Shown here in pieces: positions 24,448 through 32,133 of a stretch of 32,231 nucleotides of DNA. The notes below the pieces were generated by a model. The model had not been told where the DNA came from, ran no database searches, and worked only from the letters and a program-made list of their open reading frames with translations. The stretch's first letter is position 1. Every line of letters begins with the position of its first letter. The translations under genes and the position numbers were made by a program. This DNA is from Planctomycetota bacterium (GTDB lineage: Bacteria; Planctomycetota; Phycisphaerae; Phycisphaerales; SM1A02), in contig JAAELP010000128.1 of assembly GCA_024226535.1 (NCBI GenBank), positions 1-32,231 of the forward strand. The letters are read 5' to 3'.

Positions 24448-25668
24448 TCAGGCGGCGCGGCGGGCGCCGGGGGCGTGGGGGGCGTGGGATGAGCGCGCGC
24501 GGGCGGCTTCGTCGAGCACGTCGCGGACGGCGGAGATGACGTCATCGACGTCGCGATCCGAGAGCGCGGCGGAGAGCGGCAGGCTGACGGTCTGCCGCCC
24601 GATGCGTGCCGCGTGCGGAACGCGATCCGGCGTCCAGCCGAAACGCTCGCGGTAGACCGGGTGCTCCGGCAAGGCGAGGTAGTGGACACCGACGCCAATG
24701 CCGCGTCGCGTCATGGCGTCGATGAACGCGTCGCGTGACGTCACGCACACGCGCTCGTCCACGAGGAGCGTGTACAGGTGCAGCCCGTGACGCGAGCCGG
24801 GTTCGAAGGCGGCGGGGCGGCCGAGGGGCAGATCGGCGAACGCGTCCTGGTAGCGCTCCCAGATCTCCAGGCGTCGTTGCCAGTTCCGCTCGACGCGGGC
24901 AAGCTGGTGAAGCCCGAGCGCCGCCTGAAGGTCCATCATGTTGTACTTGAAGCCGACCTCGACGGCGGCGTAGTGCTTGTAGCCGTCGTCGCGATAGCGT
25001 GTCCACGCGTCGCGGCTCAGCCCGTGGAGAGCGAGCGTGCGCAGCCGGGCGGCTGCTTCGGTGCACCGCGCGAGGATCATCCCGCCTTCGCCGGTGGCGA
25101 CGTTCTTGGTCACGTAGAAGCTGAAGCAGCCGTAGTCGCCGATCGTGCCCGCCTTCGCGCCGCGATGCTCGGTTTCGATCGCGTGGGCGCAGTCCTCGAT
25201 GACGCGGAGATCGTGCTCATCCGCCAGCGTCATGATCGCGTCCATCGCGCACGGCCGACCTGCGAAGTGCACCGGCACGACGGCGCGGGTGCGTGGCGTG
25301 AGCGCGGCGGCCACGGCGCCCGGGTCGATGTTCATCGTGACCGGATCGACGTCCGCGAGCACGGGGGTCGCCCCGGCGTGGATGATCGCGTTGACGGTGG
25401 CGCAGAACGTGAGCGGGGTCGTGATGACCTCGTCCCCGGGCGCGAGACCGGCGCCGAGCATGCTCAGGTGCAGGGCAGCCGTGCACGAGTTGACCGCGAT
25501 CGCCCCGGGCGCCTGCTTGTACTCGGCGAACGCGGCCTCGAAGCGATCGACCTTCGGCCCGCTGCCGAGCCAGCCGCTGGAAAGGCAGTCGAGGACCTCG
25601 GCGATCTCTTCGTCACCGATCATCGGCGCGCCGAAGACGAGGAATGGTTGTCGCGGCGTGTGGCTCAT
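24448..25668 (-). CDS. DegT/DnrJ/EryC1/StrS-type sugar aminotransferase
   Basis: 406 residues from ATG 25668, three bases after the previous stop. PLP-dependent fold type I: SGWLGSGPKVDRFE, AVNSCTAALHLSM (58-70), GDEVITTPLTFCATVNAI, VIEDCAHAIET (156-166, with Asp159 and His162 near the cofactor), and FSFYVTKNVATGEGG (182-196), where Lys188 should form the Schiff base. The C-terminal GVHYLALPEHPVY is a family hallmark. It converts a nucleotide-linked keto-sugar into an amino sugar; the keto-sugar source could be the RmlB-like enzyme or one outside the window. It ends in ARRAA. Confidence 0.92.
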   Translation of the reverse strand: MSHTPRQPFLVFGAPMIGDEEIAEVLDCLSSGWLGSGPKVDRFEAAFAEYKQAPGAIAVNSCTAALHLSMLGAGLAPGDEVITTPLTFCATVNAIIHAGATPVLADVDPVTMNIDPGAVAAALTPRTRAVVPVHFAGRPCAMDAIMTLADEHDLRVIEDCAHAIETEHRGAKAGTIGDYGCFSFYVTKNVATGEGGMILARCTEAAARLRTLALHGLSRDAWTRYRDDGYKHYAAVEVGFKYNMMDLQAALGLHQLARVERNWQRRLEIWERYQDAFADLPLGRPAAFEPGSRHGLHLYTLLVDERVCVTSRDAFIDAMTRRGIGVGVHYLALPEHPVYRERFGWTPDRVPHAARIGRQTVSLPLSAALSDRDVDDVISAVRDVLDEAARARSSHAPHAPGARRAA

Positions 25669-25671
25669 GAT

Positions 25672-27069
25672 CTAGGCGGCGAGGCGCGTCTCCGTCATGC
25701 GTTGGCCGCGGCAGGTGAGACAGAACGCGACGATCTCGTCCATCTGGCTCTCGGCCCGGGCCCGAACTTCGGGGATGGACACGCGGAGCCGGCGCCGCGC
25801 GTCGTCGCGCTCGCGCCAGGACGTCCAGAGGTGCTCGATGACGGCGTCCGTTTCCAGCGCGGTGAGGTCGGCGACGTTGGCCTCGAGGTTGCACATGGCG
25901 AACGTGCCACGTGCCTTGGGGCTGTAGGCGAGTGCGGCGGTGGGCACGCCCGACGAGAGGGCCGCGATCGTCGCGTGCATGCGGGCGCCGCAGAACCAGT
26001 CGGTGCGCCCGATCGCCCACTTCACCTCGCGTGGATCGGCCGACGCGGGCAGGACGGCGAGCCGGTCCGGGTGACGCCCGCCGACGGCGCGCGCGATCGC
26101 GTCACACGCGTCGGGGTCGTGTTCGACGTGCCCCGGTCTGGTCATGACGTGCGGGACGAGCAGGACGTTCGCGTCGGTCTCGTCGAGAACGCGTGATACG
26201 AAACCGCAGACGACGTCGCGGTGGTCGGCGCGCAGCCCGAATCGTTGGGCGGCGCCGTCGGCGTCGTTGAGCAGCAGGCCGCTGACGTTGACCCCCACGA
26301 CGGGCGTCGCGGCATCGTCGCCGAGCCAGGCGCTCACGGGCTCGGGCAGATCCCACGGGGCCACGGCATCGAGCCCGTACGCGAGGTCCACGCCGCAGCG
26401 ATGTCGCGCGGGATCGAAGGCGTCACCGGTCAGCTCCTTCAGGAGCTCGTGGCTCTGCCGGTCACGCGTCCACACCATGGCGGCGGCGCTCAGAATCCGC
26501 GCGGCCGTGCGCCGGGAACGATCGTTGCCGAAGGGCCCGATCGTCTGCGGGACGAGGATGAGCGGGCACCCCTGGTCGAGCACGATGCGCTTCTCCTGCA
26601 CCGCGCGCGCGAAGCGCCGCTCGCCGTAGAGGTCGGTGAAGCCGTCGCCTGCGGTGACGTCGAGCACGGCATCGGCGGCGCGGACCCGTTGAACGGCGTT
26701 GCTCCCGAGGCCGCCGAGACGACCGGCGGCGCGGATCCGCCAGAGGCTGTCGGGGTGGTAGATGCGCCGGGTCGGGATCGCCCCGCACCGCGCGTACACG
26801 AGATCGCCACCGGCGACGTTCACGACGTCGGTGCCGCTGCCGGGATGGTCGTCGAAGACCGTGATGATCGGCGTACGCGTGCGTCGTGCGATGCCGTCGA
26901 GCAGGCAGAGATGCATGGCGGTGACACCGAGGTTCCCGGTGCCGGGCATCGCGCCGAAGATTGCGACACGCAACGGCGGCGCACCGGCGACGGGGGCGGA
27001 GGCGGGGGCGCTCGTATCGGCGAACACGGATGGACGGTCGGCGAGTCGAAGTCGCGGCATGGCGGGCAT
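25672..27069 (-). CDS. Polysaccharide pyruvyl transferase family protein (WcaK-like)
   Basis: 465 residues. ATG 27069 is preferred because GGAGG lies 8 bases before it; an ATG three codons later is possible. Family PF04230 features: FGAMPGTGNLGVTAMHLCLL near residue 40, VTAGDGFTDLYG, LVPQTIGPFGND, MVWTRDRQSHELL, VGVNVSGLL, LLVPHVM and the late WFCGARMHATIAALSSGVPT. Family members attach ketal-pyruvate from phosphoenolpyruvate to sugars of exported polymers. It is the first gene of the long minus cluster, so the promoter should lie in 27070-27217; I could not identify one. It ends in ETRLAA. Confidence 0.9.
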   Translation of the reverse strand: MPAMPRLRLADRPSVFADTSAPASAPVAGAPPLRVAIFGAMPGTGNLGVTAMHLCLLDGIARRTRTPIITVFDDHPGSGTDVVNVAGGDLVYARCGAIPTRRIYHPDSLWRIRAAGRLGGLGSNAVQRVRAADAVLDVTAGDGFTDLYGERRFARAVQEKRIVLDQGCPLILVPQTIGPFGNDRSRRTAARILSAAAMVWTRDRQSHELLKELTGDAFDPARHRCGVDLAYGLDAVAPWDLPEPVSAWLGDDAATPVVGVNVSGLLLNDADGAAQRFGLRADHRDVVCGFVSRVLDETDANVLLVPHVMTRPGHVEHDPDACDAIARAVGGRHPDRLAVLPASADPREVKWAIGRTDWFCGARMHATIAALSSGVPTAALAYSPKARGTFAMCNLEANVADLTALETDAVIEHLWTSWRERDDARRRLRVSIPEVRARAESQMDEIVAFCLTCRGQRMTETRLAA

Positions 27070-27217
27070 TCCTGGAGCCTCCGGCTATCGGACTCCATCG
27101 GCGTGCCGGATCGTCCGATTTGGCCCAATGCTGCGGGAATCACAGATCGGCGCACCCGCGCAAACCGAACCCGGCGGAGGCCCGTTCCGAAGCTCCGTTC
27201 GCGTTCGCCGAAGCGCG

Positions 27218-27835
27218 ATGTACGGTTGGGGCGTGGATCCCGAGTTCGCCACCCTGGTGGTCGGTTGGTTGCTTCTCGGCGTGTACGGCATCACGGCGGT
27301 TCTGTGCGTTCGCGCGCGGAGCATCGCGGTGCTCGGGGCGCGGGTGGCGCAGAAACCGCGCGATGACGAGCGACGCGCCGGTCCGCGCACCACGGCTTAT
27401 CGGGCCAGCGTCACGTTCTGGGCCCTGCTCGCGTCGACGCTGCTGTTCGTGGGGTTCGACCGCCCGCTCGGCCTGATGGACGAGCTGACCGCGACGTGCC
27501 GCCGGTTCGTCACCGCCCAGGGGTGGTACGGCGATCGACGCGATCTCCAACTCGTCGTGGCGCTGGTGATCGGCTTCGGCGGGCTGGCGTTGCTCGCGGC
27601 CTTGCTCGTCCGAACCCGCGACCTGCTGCCGAGGCACGTGCCCGCGTTCGTCGGCGCCACGGTCGTGGTGATGCTGCTGCTCGTCCGCACGCTCTCGTAT
27701 CACCACCTCGACGCGGTGCTCTACCCGGGCGGGGCGACGGGATCGTCCGGCACGCTCATCGAGATCGCCGCCGCCGCTCTCATCGGACTGTGCGCCGCGG
27801 CGAGCTGCCGCTGGGTGCGACGCGGGTCAGCGTGA
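27218..27835 (+). CDS. Hypothetical membrane protein with about five membrane segments
   Basis: 205 residues from ATG 27218; a GTG at 27233 would give a start five codons later. Hydrophobic segments lie at about residues 9-30, 66-83, 111-132, 143-160 and 180-200. No motif or family is recognised. It is divergent from the pyruvyl transferase gene and tail to tail with the DUF488 gene, with a 9-base overlap of coding ends (27827-27835). Codon bias and the low-charge membrane pattern support a real gene, but nothing in context fixes a role. Confidence 0.7.
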   Translation: MYGWGVDPEFATLVVGWLLLGVYGITAVLCVRARSIAVLGARVAQKPRDDERRAGPRTTAYRASVTFWALLASTLLFVGFDRPLGLMDELTATCRRFVTAQGWYGDRRDLQLVVALVIGFGGLALLAALLVRTRDLLPRHVPAFVGATVVVMLLLVRTLSYHHLDAVLYPGGATGSSGTLIEIAAAALIGLCAAASCRWVRRGSA

Positions 27836-28192
27836 TCGCCGGAGGTTGACGAGGAAGTCGCGCAACACGACCGCGTGGTTGTGCACCGGATCCCGCGACG
27901 CGTACAGCAGCGTCAGCGTGTTGCCGTCAACGCCCGCGAGCAACTCGTCGATCTCGCGACCGTGATCGGCCAGCTCCAGCCGATACCGTTCGACGAACTC
28001 CTCGAACCGATCCGGATCCTGATGAAACTCCTTGCGCAGCTCCGAGCTCGGTGCGACGCCCTTCGCCCACGCGTCGTGCCGCAGGTCGTCCTTGCGAACA
28101 CCCCGAGGCCACAGCCGATCGATGAGCACTCGATGGCCGTCGTCCGGTGATGGCTCGTCGTACACACGCTTGATTTGGATACGCAGGCTCAC
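27827..28192 (-). CDS. DUF488 family protein (YeaO-like)
   Basis: 121 residues with a GTG start at 28192; GGAGAAG lies 8 bases upstream. It matches DUF488 closely: IQIKRVYDEPSPDDGHRVLI, DRLWPRGVRKDDL, WAKGVAPSSELRKEFHQDP, FVERYRLEL and TLLYASRDPVHNHAVVLRDF, over the usual 115-125 residues. The function of the family is not known; it contains a conserved set of polar residues that suggests an enzyme. It is separated from the rml genes by 104 bases and from polysaccharide genes by strand arrangement, so it is likely unrelated to them. Confidence 0.92.
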   Translation of the reverse strand: MSLRIQIKRVYDEPSPDDGHRVLIDRLWPRGVRKDDLRHDAWAKGVAPSSELRKEFHQDPDRFEEFVERYRLELADHGREIDELLAGVDGNTLTLLYASRDPVHNHAVVLRDFLVNLRRSR

Positions 28193-28296
28193 CTGTGGAT
28201 CTTCTCCGTCGTGGCAACTCGGAATTCGACCGCCCCCATCCTACGCGGATAATCGGGGATGACTCAGCGTCGTCGATTTTCGATGGGAGCCCGCCC

Positions 28297-29313
28297 TCAC
28301 GCCGCGAGACGGGCCTGGGCTTCCGTCAGCTTGTTCCACCACCCGCGGTTGGCGGTGTACCACGCGACCGTGTCGGCCAGCGCTTCCGGCCACGCGCTTC
28401 GTGTGGGGCGCCACGCGAGCTCCTCGCGGATCCGCGTTGTGTCGAGCGCGTACCGGTGGTCGTGGCCGTGGCCGGGCCGGTCCGGGACGTTTCGGATCAT
28501 CGACTCCGGCTTGTCCATCAGCCGCAGGATCTCGTGTGTCAGCTCCAGGAGCGAGTGCTCGTTGTCGGCGCCGATGTTGTACACCTCGCCCGGCTCGCCG
28601 CGTTCGAGCACGGCCAGCAGCGCCTCGCAGTTGTCGATCACGTGGATCCAGTCCCGCACGCCGCGGCCGTCGCCGTGGAGCGGGACCTGCCACCCGTCGA
28701 GAAGGTTCGTCACGAACCGCGGGATCGTTTCCTCAGGGTACTGACACGGTCCGAAGCTGGTCGAGCTGCGCGCGATCATCACCGGTGTGTCGAACGTTCG
28801 ATGGTGGGCCAGAGCTTGCGAGTCCGCCGCGGCCTTGCTCTCGGCGTACGGGCCGCTCGGTCGCAGCGGTGACCGTTCGGTGGACCGCTCCCGCGTCGCG
28901 TCGATCGGCAGCGGGCCGTAGACCCGGCCCGTGCTCCCGATGACGATGCGCTCGATCGTTGGCGTCTCGCGGCAGGCGTCGAGGAGAGTCTGCGTGCCGT
29001 GCACGTTCGTCGTGATGAACGGTGCGTCGTCCGCGAGCGGTCGATCGACGAGGGTCTCGGCGGCGAGGTGCACGACGTGGGTGCAGCCCCGGAGCGCGCG
29101 CCGAAGCGTCTCCCGATCCCGCACGTCGCCGTGCACGAACGTGTAGCGCCCGGCCACCGTGCCGAGGTTGCCGAGGTTGCCCGCGTGCGTCAGGGCGTCG
29201 TAGTTGACGATGTTCCAGTCGGGGCGATGGCGCCCGATGTAGCGCACCAGGTTGCTGCCGATGAACCCGGCCCCGCCCGTCACCAGGACGCTCGTCGAAC
29301 GCTCACGCCGCAC
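28297..29313 (-). CDS. RmlB-like dTDP-glucose dehydratase family protein with altered active site
   Basis: 338 residues with a GTG start at 29313, overlapping the rmlD end by 11 bases. Extended SDR fold: TGGAGFIGSNL (12-22, NAD-binding), YDALTHAGNLGNL, VHLAAETLVDR (81-91), GPYAESKAAAD (154-164, catalytic Tyr156 and Lys160), and FGPCQYPEETIPRF, which is the RmlB-specific stretch. True RmlB carries Thr-Asp-Glu in the STDEVYG motif; here it reads STGRVYG (Gly129, Arg130). That removes the acid/base pair needed for dehydration. So it may be an epimerase or decarboxylase-like relative, or an inactive paralogue. Grouping with rmlA and rmlD supports work on dTDP-sugars. It ends in ARLAA. Confidence 0.83.
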   Translation of the reverse strand: MRRERSTSVLVTGGAGFIGSNLVRYIGRHRPDWNIVNYDALTHAGNLGNLGTVAGRYTFVHGDVRDRETLRRALRGCTHVVHLAAETLVDRPLADDAPFITTNVHGTQTLLDACRETPTIERIVIGSTGRVYGPLPIDATRERSTERSPLRPSGPYAESKAAADSQALAHHRTFDTPVMIARSSTSFGPCQYPEETIPRFVTNLLDGWQVPLHGDGRGVRDWIHVIDNCEALLAVLERGEPGEVYNIGADNEHSLLELTHEILRLMDKPESMIRNVPDRPGHGHDHRYALDTTRIREELAWRPTRSAWPEALADTVAWYTANRGWWNKLTEAQARLAA

Positions 29314-30343
29314 GTCGGAGCTCCCCGGTCTCGGGTCGAATGCGCCACGCGTCGCGCTCCGCCGCGGCCGCGATCAGCTCCGCGATGCACGGACCGATCG
29401 CTTCGTGCCATGACCGGGGCCGACCGACCAGGTCCGTCAGGCGTCCGATGGCGAGGATGCCCCGGCGCGGTCGCTGTGCCGGGCTCGATTCCGCGTTCGT
29501 CGCGCGCGGCTGGACGCGGCAGGGGAGGGCGGCCTGCGCCACCACGCACTTGGCCAGGTCGTACCACGTCGCGATCTCGTCGTTGGCCGCGTGCACGGTG
29601 CCGCGCGCGCCGCGCTCCATCAAGTCGTATGTCAGCCGCGCGAGATCCGCCGTCGACGTCGGCCGGCCGAACCGATCGTTCACCACGCGCAGCTCCGTGC
29701 TCCGCAGCGCCTCGTCGATGATCGACCGCACGAAGTTCTTCCCGTGCGGCGCGAACAGCCAACTGGAGCGCACGATCAGGTGCTCGGCCTCGCTCGACCG
29801 GATGGCCTCCTCGCCGTCGAGCTTGCTCGAACCGTAGACGTTCACCGGCGCCGTCGGCGCGTCCTCGTCGTAGGGTTTGCTCGCCTCGCCGTCGAAGACG
29901 TGGTTCGACGAGAAGTGCACGAGCGGGGCCCCGATCCGCTTGCAGCACCACGCGAGGTTCGCCGGGCCGCCCCAGTTCACTGCGTACGCGTCGACCTTGT
30001 TGGTCTCGGCGCGGTCCACGTTCGTCCAGCCCGCGGCGTTGATGACGGCGTCGGTGGGCTCGGCCCCGAGGATCTCCTCGACCGTCGCCGCGTCAGTGAT
30101 GTCCAGTTCGTCGCGCGATGCGAACGCGCGGACCTCCAGCCCGCGCTGCGCGGCCTCGCGCACGAGATCGCGCCCCAGCATTCCGCGGGCGCCGATGATC
30201 GTGATCCGCTGGAGCGGGCCACCGGACTTCTTCGGTTGTGGCGTCGCGTGGGGTTGCGGCTTCGTGTGCTGTTGCGGCGTCTCATCCGGCGCGCACGCGG
30301 GTACTTCGATCGGGGCTCTCGGGATGTCTGTTGTGCATGTCAT
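29303..30343 (-). CDS. rmlD: dTDP-4-dehydrorhamnose reductase
   Basis: 346 residues from ATG 30343 (ATGA overlap with rmlA). RmlD family (PF04321): IIGARGMLGRDLVREA at about 49-64, NAAGWTNVDRAE, VHFSSNHVFDG, VYGSSKLDGEEAI (with the Tyr-x3-Lys pair) and LIVRSSWLFAPHGKNFV, then RFGRPTSTADLAR. It reduces dTDP-4-keto-rhamnose to dTDP-L-rhamnose with NAD(P)H. The first 45 residues are a Pro/Gln/His-rich tail not seen in typical family members. The usual STDYVFDG reads SSNHVFDG. It ends in LRRAA. Confidence 0.88.
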   Translation of the reverse strand: MTCTTDIPRAPIEVPACAPDETPQQHTKPQPHATPQPKKSGGPLQRITIIGARGMLGRDLVREAAQRGLEVRAFASRDELDITDAATVEEILGAEPTDAVINAAGWTNVDRAETNKVDAYAVNWGGPANLAWCCKRIGAPLVHFSSNHVFDGEASKPYDEDAPTAPVNVYGSSKLDGEEAIRSSEAEHLIVRSSWLFAPHGKNFVRSIIDEALRSTELRVVNDRFGRPTSTADLARLTYDLMERGARGTVHAANDEIATWYDLAKCVVAQAALPCRVQPRATNAESSPAQRPRRGILAIGRLTDLVGRPRSWHEAIGPCIAELIAAAAERDAWRIRPETGELRRAA

Positions 30344-31089
30344 GCGCAGTACCGCAGGATCGGCGCCAGCTCGCTGACGCCCTCGGCCACGAGCCGGTTG
30401 GCTCGGTAGAGACTCTCGATCGTGCCTGCGTCGGTCCACCAGCCGTCGATGACGTTGTGGGTGAGATCGCCGCGCCGGAGGTACATGTTGTTGACGTCGG
30501 TGATCTCCATCTCACCGTGAGCACCGGGCTCGACGAGGCGGCACAGATCGAACACGTCCTTGTCGTAGAAATAGATGCCGATCACCGCGAGGCACGACGC
30601 CGGTCGTTGCGGCTTCTCGACGATCTCGACGATGCTGCCGTCGTCCATTTGCGCGACACCGAAGTACTCGGGATCGGGGACGACCTTCAACAGCACCCGC
30701 GCTCCGCTTCGCTGCATCTCGAACTCGTCCACGAAGTGCTGGATCGAGCTTTCGATGATGTTGTCGCCGAGCACGACGCACATGCGGCTGCGACCGACGA
30801 ACTCCTCCGCGTGAAGCAGGGCGTCGGCGATGCCGCCATCTCGCTCCTGGCACGCGTAGTGAAGCCGGCGCACGCCGAGGTGATGTCCGTTGCCGAGCAG
30901 ACGCCGGAAGTCGCCGACGTCCTCGGGCGTGGTGACGACGACGATGTCGTCGATGCCCGCCTCGATGAGCGTGCGCACCGGGTAGTAGATCATCGGGCGG
31001 TCGTAGACCGGCAGCAGGTGCTTGTTGATGACGCGCGTCAGCGGGTCCAGACGCGTGCCGCGGCCACCGGCGAGGATGACGCCTTTCAT
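30340..31089 (-). CDS. rmlA: Glucose-1-phosphate thymidylyltransferase (short form)
   Basis: 249 residues from ATG 31089 (GGAG 8 bases upstream). MKGVILAGGRGTRLDPLT is the nucleotide-binding signature, followed by NKHLLPVYDRPMIYYPV, GGIADALL, VLGDNI (about 107-112) and FGVAQMDDGSIVEIVEKP. It makes dTDP-glucose from dTTP and glucose-1-phosphate, the first step toward dTDP-rhamnose. At 249 residues it is the short form, lacking the C-terminal allosteric extension of the 290-residue enzymes. First gene of the rmlA-rmlD-rmlB-like run; rmlC is not in the window. Confidence 0.92.
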   Translation of the reverse strand: MKGVILAGGRGTRLDPLTRVINKHLLPVYDRPMIYYPVRTLIEAGIDDIVVVTTPEDVGDFRRLLGNGHHLGVRRLHYACQERDGGIADALLHAEEFVGRSRMCVVLGDNIIESSIQHFVDEFEMQRSGARVLLKVVPDPEYFGVAQMDDGSIVEIVEKPQRPASCLAVIGIYFYDKDVFDLCRLVEPGAHGEMEITDVNNMYLRRGDLTHNVIDGWWTDAGTIESLYRANRLVAEGVSELAPILRYCA

Positions 31090-31295
31090 GGGCTCGTCTC
31101 CGGAAGGGCGGGCGATGCTGTGCGCGGTGTTATCGGCAGGATTCGGAGGTGGATTTGGTTCGATTGCGCGAACGGGGCGGAGTCGCGTGATCGGCCCTCG
31201 CGGACGGAGCGTCGGCGGAGTTGCTGCGAAACCGCGTCACGGTGGGGTTTCGCCCGGGATCCGGGGCCGCCGCCCGGGCCCCGTACCCTCGCCCC

Positions 31296-32015
31296 GTGAC
31301 CGCGACTCCGACCCCCGACATCGTGCTTCGCGTGCCTGGCCGGTGGGACGATCCGGCCGCGCTGGCCGGCGCCCTGCCGTCGGGCTTCGCGTTGGCCGCC
31401 GACCACCTCGCCATGCCGGACGGCTCGCTCATCGGGTTCGTTCCGATGCCTCCGGATACGGAGTTTCCGTTCGTCTTCGGCGCGGCGTGTTTCGGGCACG
31501 AACGGCCCGTCGACGAGCACGCGGTGGACGGCTACACGGTCAACGCCTGTCTTGCCGGCCCCGGTGGATCGGTGACGAGCGCGACGCGGATGGTGGTGGC
31601 GGCCACGGCGCTGCTCAACGCCGGCGGTCTCGGCGTGTTCATCGACAACAGCCTCGTCGCGCACGAGGCGATGACCTGGATGGAGATCGTCGCTCCGATC
31701 GGGATCGAAGCGCTCCTCTGCATCTTCCTCAACATGTTCCGCGGGGACGAATCCGTCTACTCCATCGGTTTGCACACGCTCGGGATGCGCGAGGTGGTGG
31801 TTCGACGCAGCGGGGACGACGATCGCGACCGAACCGTTCTGCTCGACTTCATCGAGGCGGTCGCGTTCGGCGATCGTGCCTCCGCGGGAGATGTCTACCA
31901 CTGCGGCGACGTCTCGATGCGCGTGACGTGCGGCGTGTCCGCGCGGTTCGAACGGCATCTGCCCGTCTACAACCCTTACGGCGAGTGGCGCCTGGAGCTG
32001 ATCGGATGCCGGTGA
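31296..32015 (+). CDS. Hypothetical protein, possibly DUF4261-like
   Basis: About 239 residues if it starts at GTG 31296; the frame is open back to a TTG at 31221, and neither start has a clear ribosome site. The middle region reads ATRMVVAATALLNAGGLGVF, VAHEAMTWMEIV, and YSIGLHTLGMREVVVR, an arrangement that reminds me of DUF4261 proteins, which have no known function. No signal peptide or membrane segment is seen. It is divergent from rmlA and convergent with the edge glycosyltransferase. Family match is tentative. Confidence 0.6.
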   Translation: MTATPTPDIVLRVPGRWDDPAALAGALPSGFALAADHLAMPDGSLIGFVPMPPDTEFPFVFGAACFGHERPVDEHAVDGYTVNACLAGPGGSVTSATRMVVAATALLNAGGLGVFIDNSLVAHEAMTWMEIVAPIGIEALLCIFLNMFRGDESVYSIGLHTLGMREVVVRRSGDDDRDRTVLLDFIEAVAFGDRASAGDVYHCGDVSMRVTCGVSARFERHLPVYNPYGEWRLELIGCR

Positions 32016-32044
32016 CCCTCGACGCGCACGCCTGGGCTCGTCCG

Positions 32045-32116
32045 CCGCCGCGATCACCGCCGCGATCACTGCCGCGACCACTGCCGCGACCACCGCCGCG
32101 ATCACCGCCGCGATCA
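32045..32116. repeat. Six tandem 12-bp repeats
   Basis: Six contiguous 12-base units: CCGCCGCGATCA twice, CTGCCGCGACCA twice, CCGCCGCGATCA twice, an A-A-B-B-A-A order. They lie between the convergent stops at 32015 and 32136 and are probably non-coding. They may act as a spacer or form GC-rich structure in the overlapping transcripts. The symmetric order suggests slippage or duplication of a 24-base block. Confidence 0.8.
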
Positions 32117-32133
32117 CCGGGGCTCGCTGTCGG

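Noticed and set aside
10831..29305. R-x-A-A ends as a by-product of ribosome sites in overlapping genes
   Set aside because: A GAGG-like site falls in these codons at a few junctions (10831, 20863, 23528), but the ends at 24448, 25672, 28297, 29303 and 32134 do not supply a ribosome site for a following gene, so this cannot explain the whole set.
32045..32116. CRISPR-like array
   Set aside because: Units are 12 bases with no spacers; it is a simple tandem repeat.
31086..32117. 343-codon minus-strand frame that includes the 12-bp repeats as an Ala/Val/Ile run
   Set aside because: Composition is that of a shadow frame, it overlaps the rmlA start, and the plus-strand frame at 31296 has more protein-like composition.
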